A stretch of DNA of 64,000 bases from Morinoia aosen (lineage: Eukaryota; Arthropoda; Malacostraca; Amphipoda; Talitridae). Positions 10,735 to 22,329 of this stretch are shown one piece after another. The notes beneath the pieces were generated by a model. That model made no database searches, was not told the DNA's origin, and was given only the letters and a program-made list of their open reading frames with translations. The stretch is from positions 46,769,757 to 46,833,756 of the forward strand of contig CM059562.1 in the NCBI GenBank assembly GCA_030386875.1, given 5' to 3'. Within the stretch, counting starts at the first letter, position 1. Each line of letters begins with the position of its first letter. The position numbers and the translations under genes are program-made.

Positions 10735-12593
10735 TTACGTTTGCTAAGCGATTCGTATATTTATCTTACTTATTTCTGTCGACAACAATGAGCACCACAG
10801 CCGTCAGTTCAATGCAGCAGAACGAACGTTCTTTCCATAATTAGGAGTATTTCCTCATCTTTATTTCGTTATTTCTTTCTCTTTTTTGTATTAATATTTA
10901 ACGTCCGTATGACAAATATACCATGAAATACATTTGTGTGTACACCAATAAACAGGTTTATAGATGTGAGGGTTGTGCAAAGTTTATAATGAATTAAATT
11001 TTGGCTAACGTTGTCTCGCTATTTCAAAATCATTCTCGAAGATGTTTTCAATCGATTTTCGGCTGAGCTGGGGGGAAGGGGGTAATTTAAGCATTGCATT
11101 TAGTCTTTTTATTTTTTTATTTTTTTTCCGTGCGTTCAGCGCACACGAGCACTGAACTTTTAAATCGGAAAAAACTCTAAATTTCTGTAATTAAAATTAT
11201 CACTTTGGATCAAAGCCTAATCTACCTATATGTGCCAAATTTTGTGAATATTCTCCATTCAGATGTGATATCCGGCCACAATGTTACTCCATTTTTTCCC
11301 ACGTACACATGTCCGTATTATGCTGAAGAGTTGTGTTGTTTCTTGACTATAACCTGATTTTTCTTAAAAAATTTCTGTGAAGAAATTAAAAACCAGTTCA
11401 TTTTTATGTTTTTCAAAGTCTTCTTTTCCTTTTAGTTATTTTTTTTTTGCGAAAAATTTCTTAGGATTACAGTGAGCTCAACTGTCATTTTCTGTGTAGT
11501 AGATGGTAGGTTGCTTTTATCTTTTATTTTATATATGTATTTTTTTTTTAATATTTCATTTTCAATAAGTATATATATTAATATGTGTGTGTGTACGTGT
11601 GTAGGTATATATATGTATCTACATATATAGATATACATGTTTCTATTTCATTTCTTTACGCAAAACTATCCGGTATATAAATTTTATTGCACTAGCGAAA
11701 TGATTCAAAAATAGATCTATCACTTCCCCAGAGGGCGTTTCTGTGAATCGGATTAATGTTAAATACAATTAATGAAATAAAGTGCAATTTGAGCATATGA
11801 ATCGTAGTAAAATTATCTTTCCGTCCGTATGTTGTACAAGCTATGAATTTTGATATTGAGTATATATTTGTTTACCCATTTCTACCAATATTTTGTAGAT
11901 ATTTTTCAATCATGAGTGGTAACCGGCTTACACTGTATCTCTATTTCATCCCATGTACCCATGTCCGCATGATGTGGTTAATATCGAGAAGATATGAAAT
12001 ATGTTTTTGGTGGTGATAGGGCTTTGCATATTTTTAGGGCATATTTTTCATTTCTCATTCAACTACCCTTGACAGAGATAGACTATTGGCACGCCACGTA
12101 TGGTTTGTCTATTAGTACGCCTCGTGTATTTTGTCTATTAATCTGCCTCGTATGGTCTATCTATTTGTACACCTTTGATGGCTTGTCTATTAGTACACCT
12201 CGTATAGTTTGCCTATTATTATGCCTTGTTTGGCTTATCTATTTGTACACCTCGGATGGTTTGTATTAGTACTCCTAGTATAGAACTTTTGTTAGACTAC
12301 TAACACACCACGAATGGTTTGTCTATTAGTACGCCTCGTATATTTTGTCAATTCATATGCTTCGTATGGTCTATCTACTTGTACACCTCTGATATTTTGT
12401 CTATTAGTACACCTCGTATAGTTTGTCTATTATCATGCCTGGTATGGCTTATCTACTTGTACACCTCGGATGGTTTGTCAATTAGCACTCCTCGTATGGA
12501 ACATTTGTTTTAGGATGTCCTATATTAAGAAACTTTTCAAAAGCCAATATGTCGGCATGTATCTCATGTGACAACTTGGAAATGCACATTTTT
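10735..12593 (+). repeat. Complex dispersed repeat 'R', copy 1
   Basis: Matches by eye 26,120-26,935, 53,635-54,661 and 55,998-56,930. It contains runs such as CCATAATTAGGAGTATTTCC, a poly-T and TG/TA-rich microsatellite near 11,570-11,640, and TCTATCAC(T/G)(T/A)CCC followed by a GAGGGCGTTTCTGTGAAT-type block. Within the copy, 11,220-11,340 and 11,870-11,990 resemble each other, so the element has an internal period near 650 bp. It ends with a 26-bp minisatellite and a tail reading GGCAACTTGGAAAT. No coding capacity is evident. It could be the untranslated part of a larger retroelement. Confidence 0.7.
12087..12510. repeat. 26-bp minisatellite within repeat R
   Basis: Degenerate copies of a 26-bp unit (CCTCGTATGGTTTGTCTATT then AGTACG). 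The same unit recurs at 14,101-14,160 and 56,640-56,830, always just upstream of the same tail (GTCTTATATTAAGAAA... CCAATATGTTGGCAT), so it is part of the R element and not an independent satellite. Confidence 0.85.
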
Positions 12594-14985
12594 TTTTCTT
12601 CCACTGACCGGGAAGTATGTAATGGAATGTAGTCCTACATGTATTATTTTCGGGTGGCATTCAGCCTCCCGAAAGTCAAAATCCCAAATGTAGAAATCTC
12701 GTATATCTAAATCCCAAAAATCAAAATCCCGAATGTTGTAATCAGGGTTACCAACAGGCATGTACATAACCTTTTCTCGTTTCATAACCACACGTCAAAA
12801 CAATATAGCAACAGTTTGCACAATCATATAACAGCGAATAAAAACTAATAACAGCGGCTCAAAATATAACAACATTCAGTGAAAATCTAGTGACGATGCT
12901 GCAAAATTGATAACAGATGCAAAATGTAGTGACAGAGACAAATAAACATAACGTTGCTTCAATTTGTAAAACACTCTGGGAATGTGATAACAGACGTTCA
13001 TTTTCTTTAACCAATAATCAAAGCTTGTAACAATGCTCCAAATAACCAGTATCACAAGTTCAAAATAATGTAACAGATGCAATAAATAGTAACAAAATCT
13101 CATAAGTTGTACCAACATCTTTTAAACTCCTACACCTTTTCTCGTTTTATAACCACACGTCAAAACAATTTAGCAACAGTTTGTACAATCATATAACATC
13201 GAATAAAAACTATTAACAGCTGCGCAAAATATAACAACATCCAGTAAAAATCCAGCGACAATGCTGTAAAATTGATAACTTATGCAAAATGTAGAGACAA
13301 AGACAAATAAATATGACATTGCTTCAAATTGCATAACTCTCTCAGAATGTTGCAACAGACGATCATTTTCTTTAACAAATAGTCAAATCTTGTAACAATG
13401 CATCATATGGCTAGTATCACAGGTTCAAAATAATGTAACAGATGCAAAAAATAGTAACGAAAAGTCATAAGATGTAACAACTTTTAAACTCCTATTGACG
13501 AGAGAAATCAATTTTTTTGCACTTCCATATTAAAAAATTGAAAACAATAGGTTCACCTTGAAATCCCGAATGTCAAAATTGCAGAAGTCAAAATCTCGAA
13601 TATCTAATTCCCAACCATATTTGGCAGGGAAATACTGTACATGCCAGTTGATAACCCTGATTACAACATTCGGGATTTTGATTTTTGAGATTTAGACATA
13701 CGGGATTTCGACATTCGGGATTTTGACTTTCGAGAGTCTGAATGCCACCCGACAATAATACATGTAGGACTACATTCCATTACTTCCTGGTCAGTGGAAG
13801 AAGCAATATCCGCTGACCGGAAAGTAAGGGAATTTTCCAGAACAACTCTGACGTGGCCGGTTCACGTGTGATACCTATGATGTTCATTCTTTATTGTAAT
13901 TATCAATAATTTTGTATGCATAGTCTGAATATGCATCGTGTACTACGCTTTATGCTACTTTACGGTTCATTTTACTTATAAAAAACTGTGTCAGAAATTG
14001 TTAATTTGTTACAATAATATACACGTACGTTACTATTTTTTGTATAATTGTTATCCTTTTGAACGTTGTTACAATAAACCGACTCTGTCACTACACATTG
14101 TTATGCCTCGTATGGCTTATCTATTTGTACACCTCGGATGGTTTGTCAATTAATACTCCTCGTATAAAACTTTTGTTTTAGGACGTCTTATATTAAGAAA
14201 CTTTTAAAAGCCAATATGTTGGCATGTATCTCATGTGGCAACTTGGAAATAAACGGTTTTGTTTTGTTTTTTGTTGTTTTTGTTTCTTTGTTCTGATATA
14301 AAGTTTCACTGTCATTCATTTTGAATGGTGTCGCTATAATATATTGTTGTTGCTATTTTTTGCACACTATTTCTATATTTATATTCCCTGTTATATTCAT
14401 TGGTTCGTCGTTGTTAAATTTGCAGTTCGTCGGTACATTTTGAATAAATGTGGTTATAAAACGAGAAAAGGTGTTCAGTATGTATTTCACTGCCAAATAT
14501 GGTCGGGAATTAGATATTCGAAATTTTAACTCCACGAACTTTGACATTCGGGATTTCAAGGTGAACCCATTATTTTCAATTTTTCAATATGGAAGTGTAA
14601 AAAATGATTTCTCTTGTCAATAGGAGTTTTAAAGATGTTGTTGCATCTTATGACTTTTTGTTACTATTTTTTGCATCTGTTACATTATTTTGAACCTGTG
14701 ATACTGGTTATATGATGCATTGTTACAAGATTTGATTAGTTGTTACAGAAAATGAACGCCTGCTGCAAGATTCTGAGAGTGTTATACAATTTGAAGCAAC
14801 GTTATATTTATTTGTCTCTGTCACTACATTTTGCATATGTTATCCATTTTTCAGCGTCGTCACTGGATTTATACTGGATGTTGCTATATTTTGAGCCGCT
14901 GTTATTAGTTTTTATTCGGTGTTATATGATTGTGCAAACTGTTACAACATTGTTTTGACGTGTGGTTATGAAACGAGAAAAGGTG
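12594..14985. repeat. 2.4-kb palindromic foldback region
   Basis: Arm a (12,594-12,765) is the reverse complement of 13,638-13,803 at roughly 90% by eye. A 360-bp block occurs twice in direct orientation (about 12,770-13,130 and 13,131-13,490). The second copy with its flank (13,131-13,630) is repeated inverted at 14,490-14,985. Between the arms sit a repeat also found inverted at 5375-5668 (here 13,808-14,100), an R-type tail (14,101-14,262) and a segment inverted relative to 5166-5360. The 360-bp block is itself quasi-periodic, built from short phrases like GATAACAGATGCAAAATGTA. The short open frames are not convincing genes. Confidence 0.8.
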
Positions 14986-15185
14986 TATGTCGTAGTCAGC
15001 CGACCAGAACAATTCACTGCCAACGCACAAATCGCTACTGGTCAACTCTACAAACGAAGTCATTCTTTCGAGCTGTAGCCTCATTAATAAGGGATCCTAT
15101 CTGGATTTCCGCACAGTTTATTTATTGCCCTGGCATCCCAGGGCATCTCACTGGGTGTACCTTACTATAGACCTGCTAATTGAAT
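14986..15185. other. Short unassigned spacer
   Basis: Contains no recognisable gene. It lies between the foldback region and the resumed pseudogene homology, so one edge of the 11-kb inserted block should fall here or at 15,186. Confidence 0.4.
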
Positions 15186-15790
15186 ACTCTTTTCAGACCA
15201 TTCAAAACGTAGTCTAAAGTGTGTTTTTTTACGTAATGGCAATGTTTATGGAACAGTACATGTTGGTCACTCAGTGCATTTGCGGGAAGACTATGATGAA
15301 TAGAGACTAGTCATGGACATATTGAAGTATCATGAGCACAATTGGATCATTTGTGTAGACTTGAAGATAGTCAAGTTTCTTCTCGGACAACAGAATTGTT
15401 TCACCAAGTTTCTATGTTTCTTCTGTATGTGGGACAGCCTAACACGAGACAGACATTGAATTCAGAAAGAGTGGCCTATTCCAGACACCCTTGAAGTAGG
15501 CATACAAGACCCAATTGTAAGCAGAGAAAATATCATCTTTCCACCTCTTCAAATCAAATTAGATTTGATGATACAATTTTTCAAGGCTCTGGAAACCGGA
15601 GATGAATGTTTCCAATGAGAAGACCAAAGAAGACGAGTTTGATGGCCAACAGATTTGAATCTTAATAATTCGTGATGTAAAGAAAAAGATATATTGATAT
15701 TGCAAAAAAGTGCAAAACTGAGACGTGGACGGGCATTTCGTGGCATGTCTTCAATTTTGTTCGCCGCAATTCGTTTAACTTATCGGGTTT
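15186..15790 (+). pseudogene. Arthropod multicopy uncharacterised protein, C-terminal part (broken)
   Basis: Homology to the family seen at 3195-3995 resumes here in the expected order: SDHSKRSLKCVFLRNGN, GTVHVGHSVHLREDYDE, a stop, then LKYHEHNWIICVDLKIVKFL, GGFTKF-type sequence (here NCFTKFLCFFCMWDS), KEWPIPDTLEVG and IIFPPLQIKLDLMIQFFKAL, then stops and weak similarity to about 15,790. The N-terminal half ends near 3990 at sequence that should directly precede SSKRSLK, so the two halves form one copy interrupted by about 11.2 kb. Several in-frame stops show it is non-functional. The function of the family is unknown to me. Confidence 0.6.
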
Positions 15791-17755
15791 CCCTCCCACA
15801 TTGGCCTGGACGCCCGAAGAATTTGTAACTGTCGCGCATGGCCTTCGAGAACTTTAAACAAAAGGGACAGAGAGGCGTGGGAAAGCATGCCTGAACAGCG
15901 GCCAACATGCTTCGAGGGACGAGAACGCGCGAGGACGATAACGTGGAGAAGGAGAGAGACCTGCCGAGCAACAGCATATCAGCACATGGAAATTTGCCGC
16001 GAAGAGATGCAACGGCGTGCAATAGTTAGACCAATCAGCAAACAACGCACCAGAACAAGGGAGACAGCTCTGAAAGCTTCTAGAAGATGAAAACGAAAAT
16101 AAAAGAGGAGCTCATGGACAGAACGGGAACTTTTGCTGTTGGAACAAACGAGAGGCACATGAGTATTCTGCGTGGGTGAGGTGGCCGGCACCGCATGCCG
16201 GTGCGCCGGACACCAAGAATCGAGAGCGTAGTGTCACCAGAACCAACGCACCCAAACGTAACTGCGACACACCACGCGGTGCCGCCAAAGCCAGTTACAA
16301 GATGACGAGAAGCACAGCATCGAAACGAGTTTACTTGTTACTTGTGAGTTGATCTACATGAATCTTCAAGTACACAAGCACTTTCAATATGTCGATGTGA
16401 AGCGCGCAATCGCTAAGCCTGCAGCAATATTCAAACAATCGGCATGAACCATCAAGTCCAACCTCCTTCAGCGTACCGATCTACCCTTCGCATCAGTACG
16501 TGATTGTGAACTTGCTGTACAGAAAACTCACAGGATATCCTGTAATCGTTTACAGTTTATTAACTTTAAGCTTGTTTCTTCATGAACTTAAAATTAAGGA
16601 CTAAAATTAAATTAACATTTAACTTATCAGTAAAACTTAATTTCTGAATATTAAATCTAAGATTAATGTAGCAAATTTCATTACCTTAATATATAAAAAT
16701 TTCCATAACCCAGCTCTAGGCTTGTCTTTGATTGTTGAACTTTAGTTTACCATCCTGAATACCACCTAATGAATACACCATTTGGGTCAAGCCGCACTTA
16801 CCTCATACATTTTCTGGATGCCAATACAGATCGCCTCCAGCCATTGACCGCACAACTTTATCATCAAACTTTAGTACTGAGCCTACACAGCCTCCGTCGT
16901 TTTCACCTGCCTCCGTATCACCGACAGAACCTCCCGTGCTGCCAACGCAGAGACGCCAGTGGATTTTCATCCGCGCCGCTTCGCTTCGCTGCACTTCCCT
17001 CCGTCGAGAACTGAGCGGACGGAGGATGAGAGGCTGAGGCGCCTTACGTGCTGCTGACTGCTCCGCTCACCATCCACTCGCCTGACTGCGCTTCCCGGCA
17101 TGTTCCGAAGCTGACGAGTACTTGTGGAGATTCGTAAACTACAAGTTCACGACCAATAACTTGCCATGCCGTGAGCTGGGTACTTAGGACCACGTTTCCC
17201 CATGCATTCTTAAAAACTATAACTTAAAACTACAAACATATAACTTACCTCATAACTCAAAACTTATACTTACCTTATAACTCAAAACTTATAACTTACC
17301 TTATAACTTAAAACTTATAACTTATAACTTACCTTATAACTTAAAAACTTATAACTTACCTTATAACGATAAACTGTACTAAACCTATGATTAAAACTAT
17401 AATCACGTCTAACCTAAACTAACTCCACAGAGCACGGCTTGCTTCCTATGACGGCATAGGCGCAGACCGTAAGCCCAGCACCCGCCTGTCTATACCTGAA
17501 GTCCTGCTCCGAAGAGTTTATAGTTTGTTGTTTCATTAAACTTTAGCGGTTTGTCCCATTCCTCCAAATGTCGCGCCGACATTTGTCATAATAAATTAAA
17601 GCAATTTTTCCCATTACGGAATTCAGTGTATTAACTCTCCTATAATATCATTAATAAATCTTGTTTCTATACTTGCTACAAAAATGATTAACTAGTAACT
17701 TACATTTTACACTATATTACCCCCCTTGTAAGCCTAGCCCCTGTTTTATCTAGTC
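15791..17755 (-). other. No gene; possible 3' LTR region of the gypsy element
   Basis: No coding frame is convincing. On the minus strand it lies directly downstream of the gypsy pol remnant, where a 3' LTR would be expected. A purine-rich tract (minus strand AAGGGGGG, near 17,722) lies about where a polypurine tract would sit. TGTAACTG near 15,818 and TTTTACA near 17,708 could be LTR ends, but no second LTR is present to test this. The region includes a perfect 8-bp-arm palindrome (AAATGTCG CGC CGACATTT) near 17,566. Confidence 0.3.
17214..17390. repeat. Tandem TTATAACTTACC array
   Basis: About six copies of a 28-31 bp unit containing AAAACTTATAACTTACC and TTATAACT. The motif is related, on the opposite strand, to the array at 4234-4703. 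Confidence 0.85.
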
Positions 17756-17759
17756 CAAC

Positions 17760-18960
17760 CTGAACATCCATTCTCACAACAGGCTTTTAGATGCTAGCAC
17801 TTGGAGGCTCGTGCATCCTTGCCTCCTGAATGGAAATCGAGCTGTAACGTGTCTCTGGGTCAGGTTCATTAGTTGGAGGTGTCGGGTATGGGTCTTGAGA
17901 AGGTTGTGGGACCAACACGGTTTCTTCAAAAAGTTTCTCCGTTGGTTCGGGGATGATGCTCGAGCAAGTAATAACTGGGTCCTGCTCTCGCTGAACGACC
18001 TCTCCCCCCTACAGTTGGCACTTGTGGGATACCGGACCCGTTTTCTCAACGGTGGTAGTAGGTGTTCATATCGTGGAACCCGTCGTTTATTGACGGACCA
18101 TCGAGGGTGATTCCGGCGGAATATCAACCGATCGAGCCCCTGGGGGGGGGGGTAACTCTTCTGAGCGTCCTGGCATTGAGCAACTTTGTACGCGATTGAT
18201 TCTGACGGCCAAAATAGATCAAGACGAGAGCGAACTTTCCACCTAACATTAGCTCAGCGAGTGTAACACCTGTTGTCGAGTGGGGCGAGCGTAACACCTG
18301 TCCAATGCTAGGCGCAGGGGTTTAGCTTACATCCGTGTATTCTTCTTGAACGTTTGTACCATACGCTCTGCCAGGCCATTAGTTGAAGTTGATTTCTTGT
18401 TAACGTGCCGCAATTCAGAAGCTCTCGGCACATAACAGTGCGCTCGTTATGGGCAGCTCACCACATGACTTCACAAATTCTTGGAACTCTGCTAATTTGA
18501 AACACACTGCATTGTCCGAAACAATGGTTACCAGAAACCCAAACATCGCAAAGGTGTGTTTCAGGCACGAGATCGTTTCACTCAAGGTTATAGTAGTTGT
18601 GGGAAAATTTTCAACCCACTTAGAGTGTGCATCCATGATCACTAGGTAGTATTTTCCCTCCATTGGGCCCGCATAGTCGATGTGAATGAGATGCCAAGGC
18701 TTCACCGGCCATTTTCACGGATGGAGCTCCGCTTCCATCGCTTCTGCTCGGGTGTTCAGACACTCGTTGCATGACTTAGTCGTCTTCTAGGTCTTTGTCC
18801 TAGTTTGACTACCTAATATAACTGCGAGCTAGTTCCTTCATCCTGGACAATCCTGCATGGCCAGAGGGAAGTTTATCTACAGTAGCTTGCCTGAGGGCTT
18901 GGGGTACAATAATTCTTGCTCCCCAGAACACACAGCCTTTTTATGTGGACAATTCATCCT
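17760..18960 (-). pseudogene. Ty3/gypsy pol remnant: integrase
   Basis: The clearest part is a minus-strand frame at 18,415-18,705, matching a gypsy integrase core: PWHLIHIDYAGPMEGKYYL with the first catalytic Asp, VIMDAHSKWVENF, and FLVTIVSDNAVCF with the second Asp; the frame then loses homology before the catalytic Glu. Further upstream on the minus strand (to about 18,960) WGARIIVPQALR, LPSGHAGLSRMKELARSY and CNECLNTR-like sequence represent the zinc-binding N-terminal integrase region, with frameshifts. Downstream, 17,760-18,330 is Pro, Arg and Ser-rich sequence as often seen after gypsy integrases. No RT or gag is present nearby. It is a decayed fragment. Confidence 0.8.
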
Positions 18961-19690
18961 CCTCTACCAGTAAGAATTACGGGTGAAGGAGAAATTGAAA
19001 GACATTCACAATCACCTGGGAAAATAGGATAAAAAGTGCAACTGGCCTCGAATTGTTATTCAAATATGTTCTCACTAAAAGCGTTAGTCATCCTACCGAC
19101 CATATGTTACTTCTGATCCTACAAAATTACTTCAGCGAAAGGAAGCCCATCCGAACGAAGGAAAATACTGAAGATGTAACTGCACACTGCGAAACGTGCC
19201 CCTCTATAATCAATGAGACAAAAATGTAATAAATGTGCTGTCCCTCAATTTCATTTCGCATTTTGCACATGATCTCATTCTGCTGAATAATTAAAGCGTC
19301 CTTCAAACAGGAAGAAACTCTCGGTCAACTAAAAAATCACGACTCCTGTCGGAGACTGTGACCTGGTCGTACAAAATATAAAATTGCGTAAAAATTTTGA
19401 GAAACAGACATCCTGAACTCAGAGCACAACTGAGCGTAACCATCCTTCATCATGAAGACGGTATTGTTCACGGCCGACCCCCACTCTCCCTGTTCCTCGC
19501 CTCTTTCCTCCAGCATTAAAGGGCAACCGTATCTTCTCTCAGCTGTAAGCTTCAATACCTTGATGAACGGCATGGATTTACGTCACTTTTCATAAAATAC
19601 TTTCAGAGCGAGGTAAAACTTAGTAAATCAGTATCAGCGATAAATATACAAAAGCTACTTCGTTCTCAGAATGAAGTTAAAGCTTTGTAA
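18961..19690. other. No gene recognised; probable LINE 5' UTR in the last part
   Basis: No domain on either strand. The final few hundred bases directly precede the conserved start of LINE copy B and may be its 5' untranslated region. They do not align obviously with the leader of copy C. Confidence 0.4.
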
Positions 19691-20784
19691 ATATAACGCA
19701 CGATGCATCCTTACGAGACTCGCTTCGCAGCCAGGAAAGTGGCATTACCTGAACAAACGTTGCCCTCCACAACATCCCGTAAAAAAAGTTCTCTCGAATG
19801 CAAAAATGCAGCCTTACCAATCAAAATGGCTGCAAGTGGGAGACCTACACCTTCACACTTACAAGATTCTAGTGCTCAAATGACAGGATACTCGCAAACA
19901 CCTACCAGTACTCCCGTCAGAGGATGTGTGTCACCCTCCGAAACAACGTCAGTGAAGACTATGCAACCAATATCGCCCGATGAGGGAAAACATATCTGTC
20001 AAACCTCCAGCAATCATTTAAAGGTTCGAAGCAGTCAAATCTCATCCGCAGCTCCACAACTACCTGCTGCGCCTCATTATCTCAACGAGCAAAACATCGC
20101 GTCAGCTCCCCAGCTCTGCGTCACCAACAACGCTCTGAATTCTCCGCCAGCGACGGGGACACCATGCAACGCCATCCTCATCAGTGGAACAGGACAGAAT
20201 AGTTGTTATTAATAAGGACATTTCAAGCGTGGTAGGTTCCCCTCATTCTCCAGATTTTTAAGTTCGATCATATTCGCGCACAAACCAATACCGAAAGCAA
20301 AATACCTCAGAGTGTAAGCTGCGAGAACAAGGGAAAATTTTCAGTACAGAGCAATAAAACAAACACTGTTTCTTATTTTTATGAGTACTTGCACCCGCTT
20401 TAATTAACAAGCTCTCAAAAAATTCATGAAATTTTTAACAACCTTTCTCTAACAGCAGCGTTTTTCAATAAATCACTAAGACAACGTAAGCCTCCTAGCC
20501 CGTCGTCGATTTTCTCTACAGTATCAAACATTCAGATCGCCACCGAGCAAAGTTTTGCTTTAAATTAACATATAAGTTCTCAAGACCTTGGACCTGTGGT
20601 ACCTGCTAGTATCTCTTCTGAAGTCGACTTCAATTTTCGAGAACCATATGATACTTTGCTGCTAGGTAACAATACCCTAAGCACAATCAGAAGGATGGAT
20701 ATCGATCGTTCGTGTTGGATCCCAACTGTACCCTCTGGGCGCATGGATGACCTTCTCCATACTATAAATCGCATGCCTAGATTC
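19691..20784 (+). mobile_element. LINE copy B: 5' fragment of the OTU-containing retrotransposon
   Basis: Opens with an ATG at 19,703 and a start (MHPYETRFAARKVALP) that parallels copy C (MYSYETRSATRKAALS), supporting this codon as the true ORF1 start. The rest matches copy A ORF1: SAPQLCVTNNA, the acidic region, YLHPL, NLSLTAAFFNKSLRQRKPPS, and DIDRSCWIPTVPSG. It has stops and shifts near 20,200-20,260. It keeps the undisturbed CCTAGCCCG where copy A has a 4-bp duplication. Similarity ends abruptly at 20,784, where sequence beginning CAGTGTTGGGCAG takes over, so OTU, endonuclease and RT are absent. Confidence 0.85.
19703..20212 (+). pseudogene. LINE copy B ORF1, N-terminal segment
   Basis: A 169-codon open stretch rich in Ser, Thr, Pro and Gln, giving the N-terminal part of ORF1 that is missing from copy A. 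No RRM or zinc finger is visible. The frame is lost at 20,210, after which the sequence continues to match copy A in another frame. The basic start followed by a low-complexity linker could bind RNA, but that is a guess. Confidence 0.7.
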
Positions 20785-21329
20785 AGTGTTGGGCAGTTGC
20801 GCCGCAACAAGTTGCGGCCGCAATTGCGATCGCAACTTTTTCTGTTGCAGTTGTGGTTGCGGTTGCGCCGCAACAATTTTTAGAAAGTTGCGATACTGAT
20901 GCGGTAGCAACAATTTTCGACGTGTCAGGCCGCAACTCGCAACCGCAACATCCCAATGATAATTTAATTTTTAAAATAACTTCGATAAAGTTTAATACGC
21001 GTTTCATTCTCGTTTGAAACTAAACCGTACAGAGTACAACCCATCTGGCAACTGTTCATTATTAGCATTACGCGATACAGTAATACACATACACTTTGCT
21101 TACAGTATATAAGTATATTTAATGTAACTCATTATATAAGATATGTTATTAGGAATGACGTGAGTTGTTAGTGTAAAATTACGTGTCATACGGCAAATCC
21201 ACATAGCTAGATGTTGTGATTTGCCAATGTACTTCACAACGACGATTTTATTTTAGCGTCCTCTCTGCATCTACGTTTCAAACTAAAATGGCTCTACGAA
21301 CTTGAAAGATTGGAGATAATAACAAAAAG

Positions 21330-21690
21330 CTAATCGCCCATCTTAATAACAGATCGGAAAATGGTATTTCAACTGAGGAGAGCAGTGCCGAGGACGTAGA
21401 TGACGAAGATGACTTATTCAATGTCGTAATGATATCGGATGATATGGAAAAAACGAAGAAAAGTTCGTTGAAACAAGTCAATGATTGGCTGAAACAAGCA
21501 GTAATCAATGAACTAGCCACCCTGATGTTCACTCAGCAATGCTTCCTTCAAGTGAATTTATCGCTTCGTTCATCCAATTGAACACGCCAATACCATCGAG
21601 CGCATGCGGTCGAACGACTGTTACACAATCCGAATCGATTGAGAGAAGATCTGCTTGCTGATGTAAACGATTACGGGTAAGTGAGATTGT
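21330..21690 (+). pseudogene. hAT transposase C-terminal (dimerisation) remnant
   Basis: Two overlapping frames together give an acidic segment (ESSAEDVDDEDD), INELATL, then EFIASFIQLNTPIPSSA and, after a shift, VERL. The phrase LNTPxPSSAxVERL is the hallmark of the hAT family C-terminal dimerisation domain. The catalytic part of the transposase is not found. The fragment is frameshifted and non-functional. Confidence 0.65.
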
Positions 21691-22329
21691 TCCTACGGAG
21701 AAAATTATTATTTTTTACGTTTCTTTTAGACGGATCATAAAACATTTTATTTAAGTGTTCCTATTTAATTTAAGAGCTCTTTTTGTCACCAGAACCCTGC
21801 CAATAAATGCAGAAAAACTTCAATACATGTACATTTCAAGACATTTTTGAAGACAAAGGTTTATGACATCGAAGGAAGACGAAACCATGCGTAAAAAAAC
21901 AAAAGTAACTCGCGAGAATGCTAAAAAATGAAATAATTACTAACTTTTTATAGGAGGAATTACGGTTTTTCACGTAGCTATGTTGTGATGGTGTGAACTC
22001 TGCATCCTGTTGAGGGAAGGCTTCAGTTTATGGAAAGTTTTACACTGAAATTATTTGAGTTGAAGTGTAAAATTTGCCCTTTCTATGCAGAAAGGGCATA
22101 GAAACAGTAAGATGGGAAAGAAGTTCATGAAATAAGATAAAAGTTGAAGAAGAAAATCAGAGGGGCTGAAAAACAGGACAGTAGTGAACCGAAAAAAAGG
22201 GGCCCTTAACATGAAAAACATTTTATTTCAACAAAAAGAAGGCCTACCTAACTCTCAGCTCGGGCCCTCACATTTTTCCCCTGGGAGCGCTAATTCCTAG
22301 AGATACAATAGTTGTATCCCCTGAGGGGG

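Noticed and set aside
12876..14958. Hydrophobic short frames resembling membrane proteins
   Set aside because: They lie in the quasi-periodic AT-rich foldback repeat, occur on both strands in its copies, and are explained by T-rich composition.
16769..18127. Overlapping frames on both strands in the gypsy downstream region
   Set aside because: They are composition-driven. Only the minus-strand integrase motifs further up have recognisable family features.
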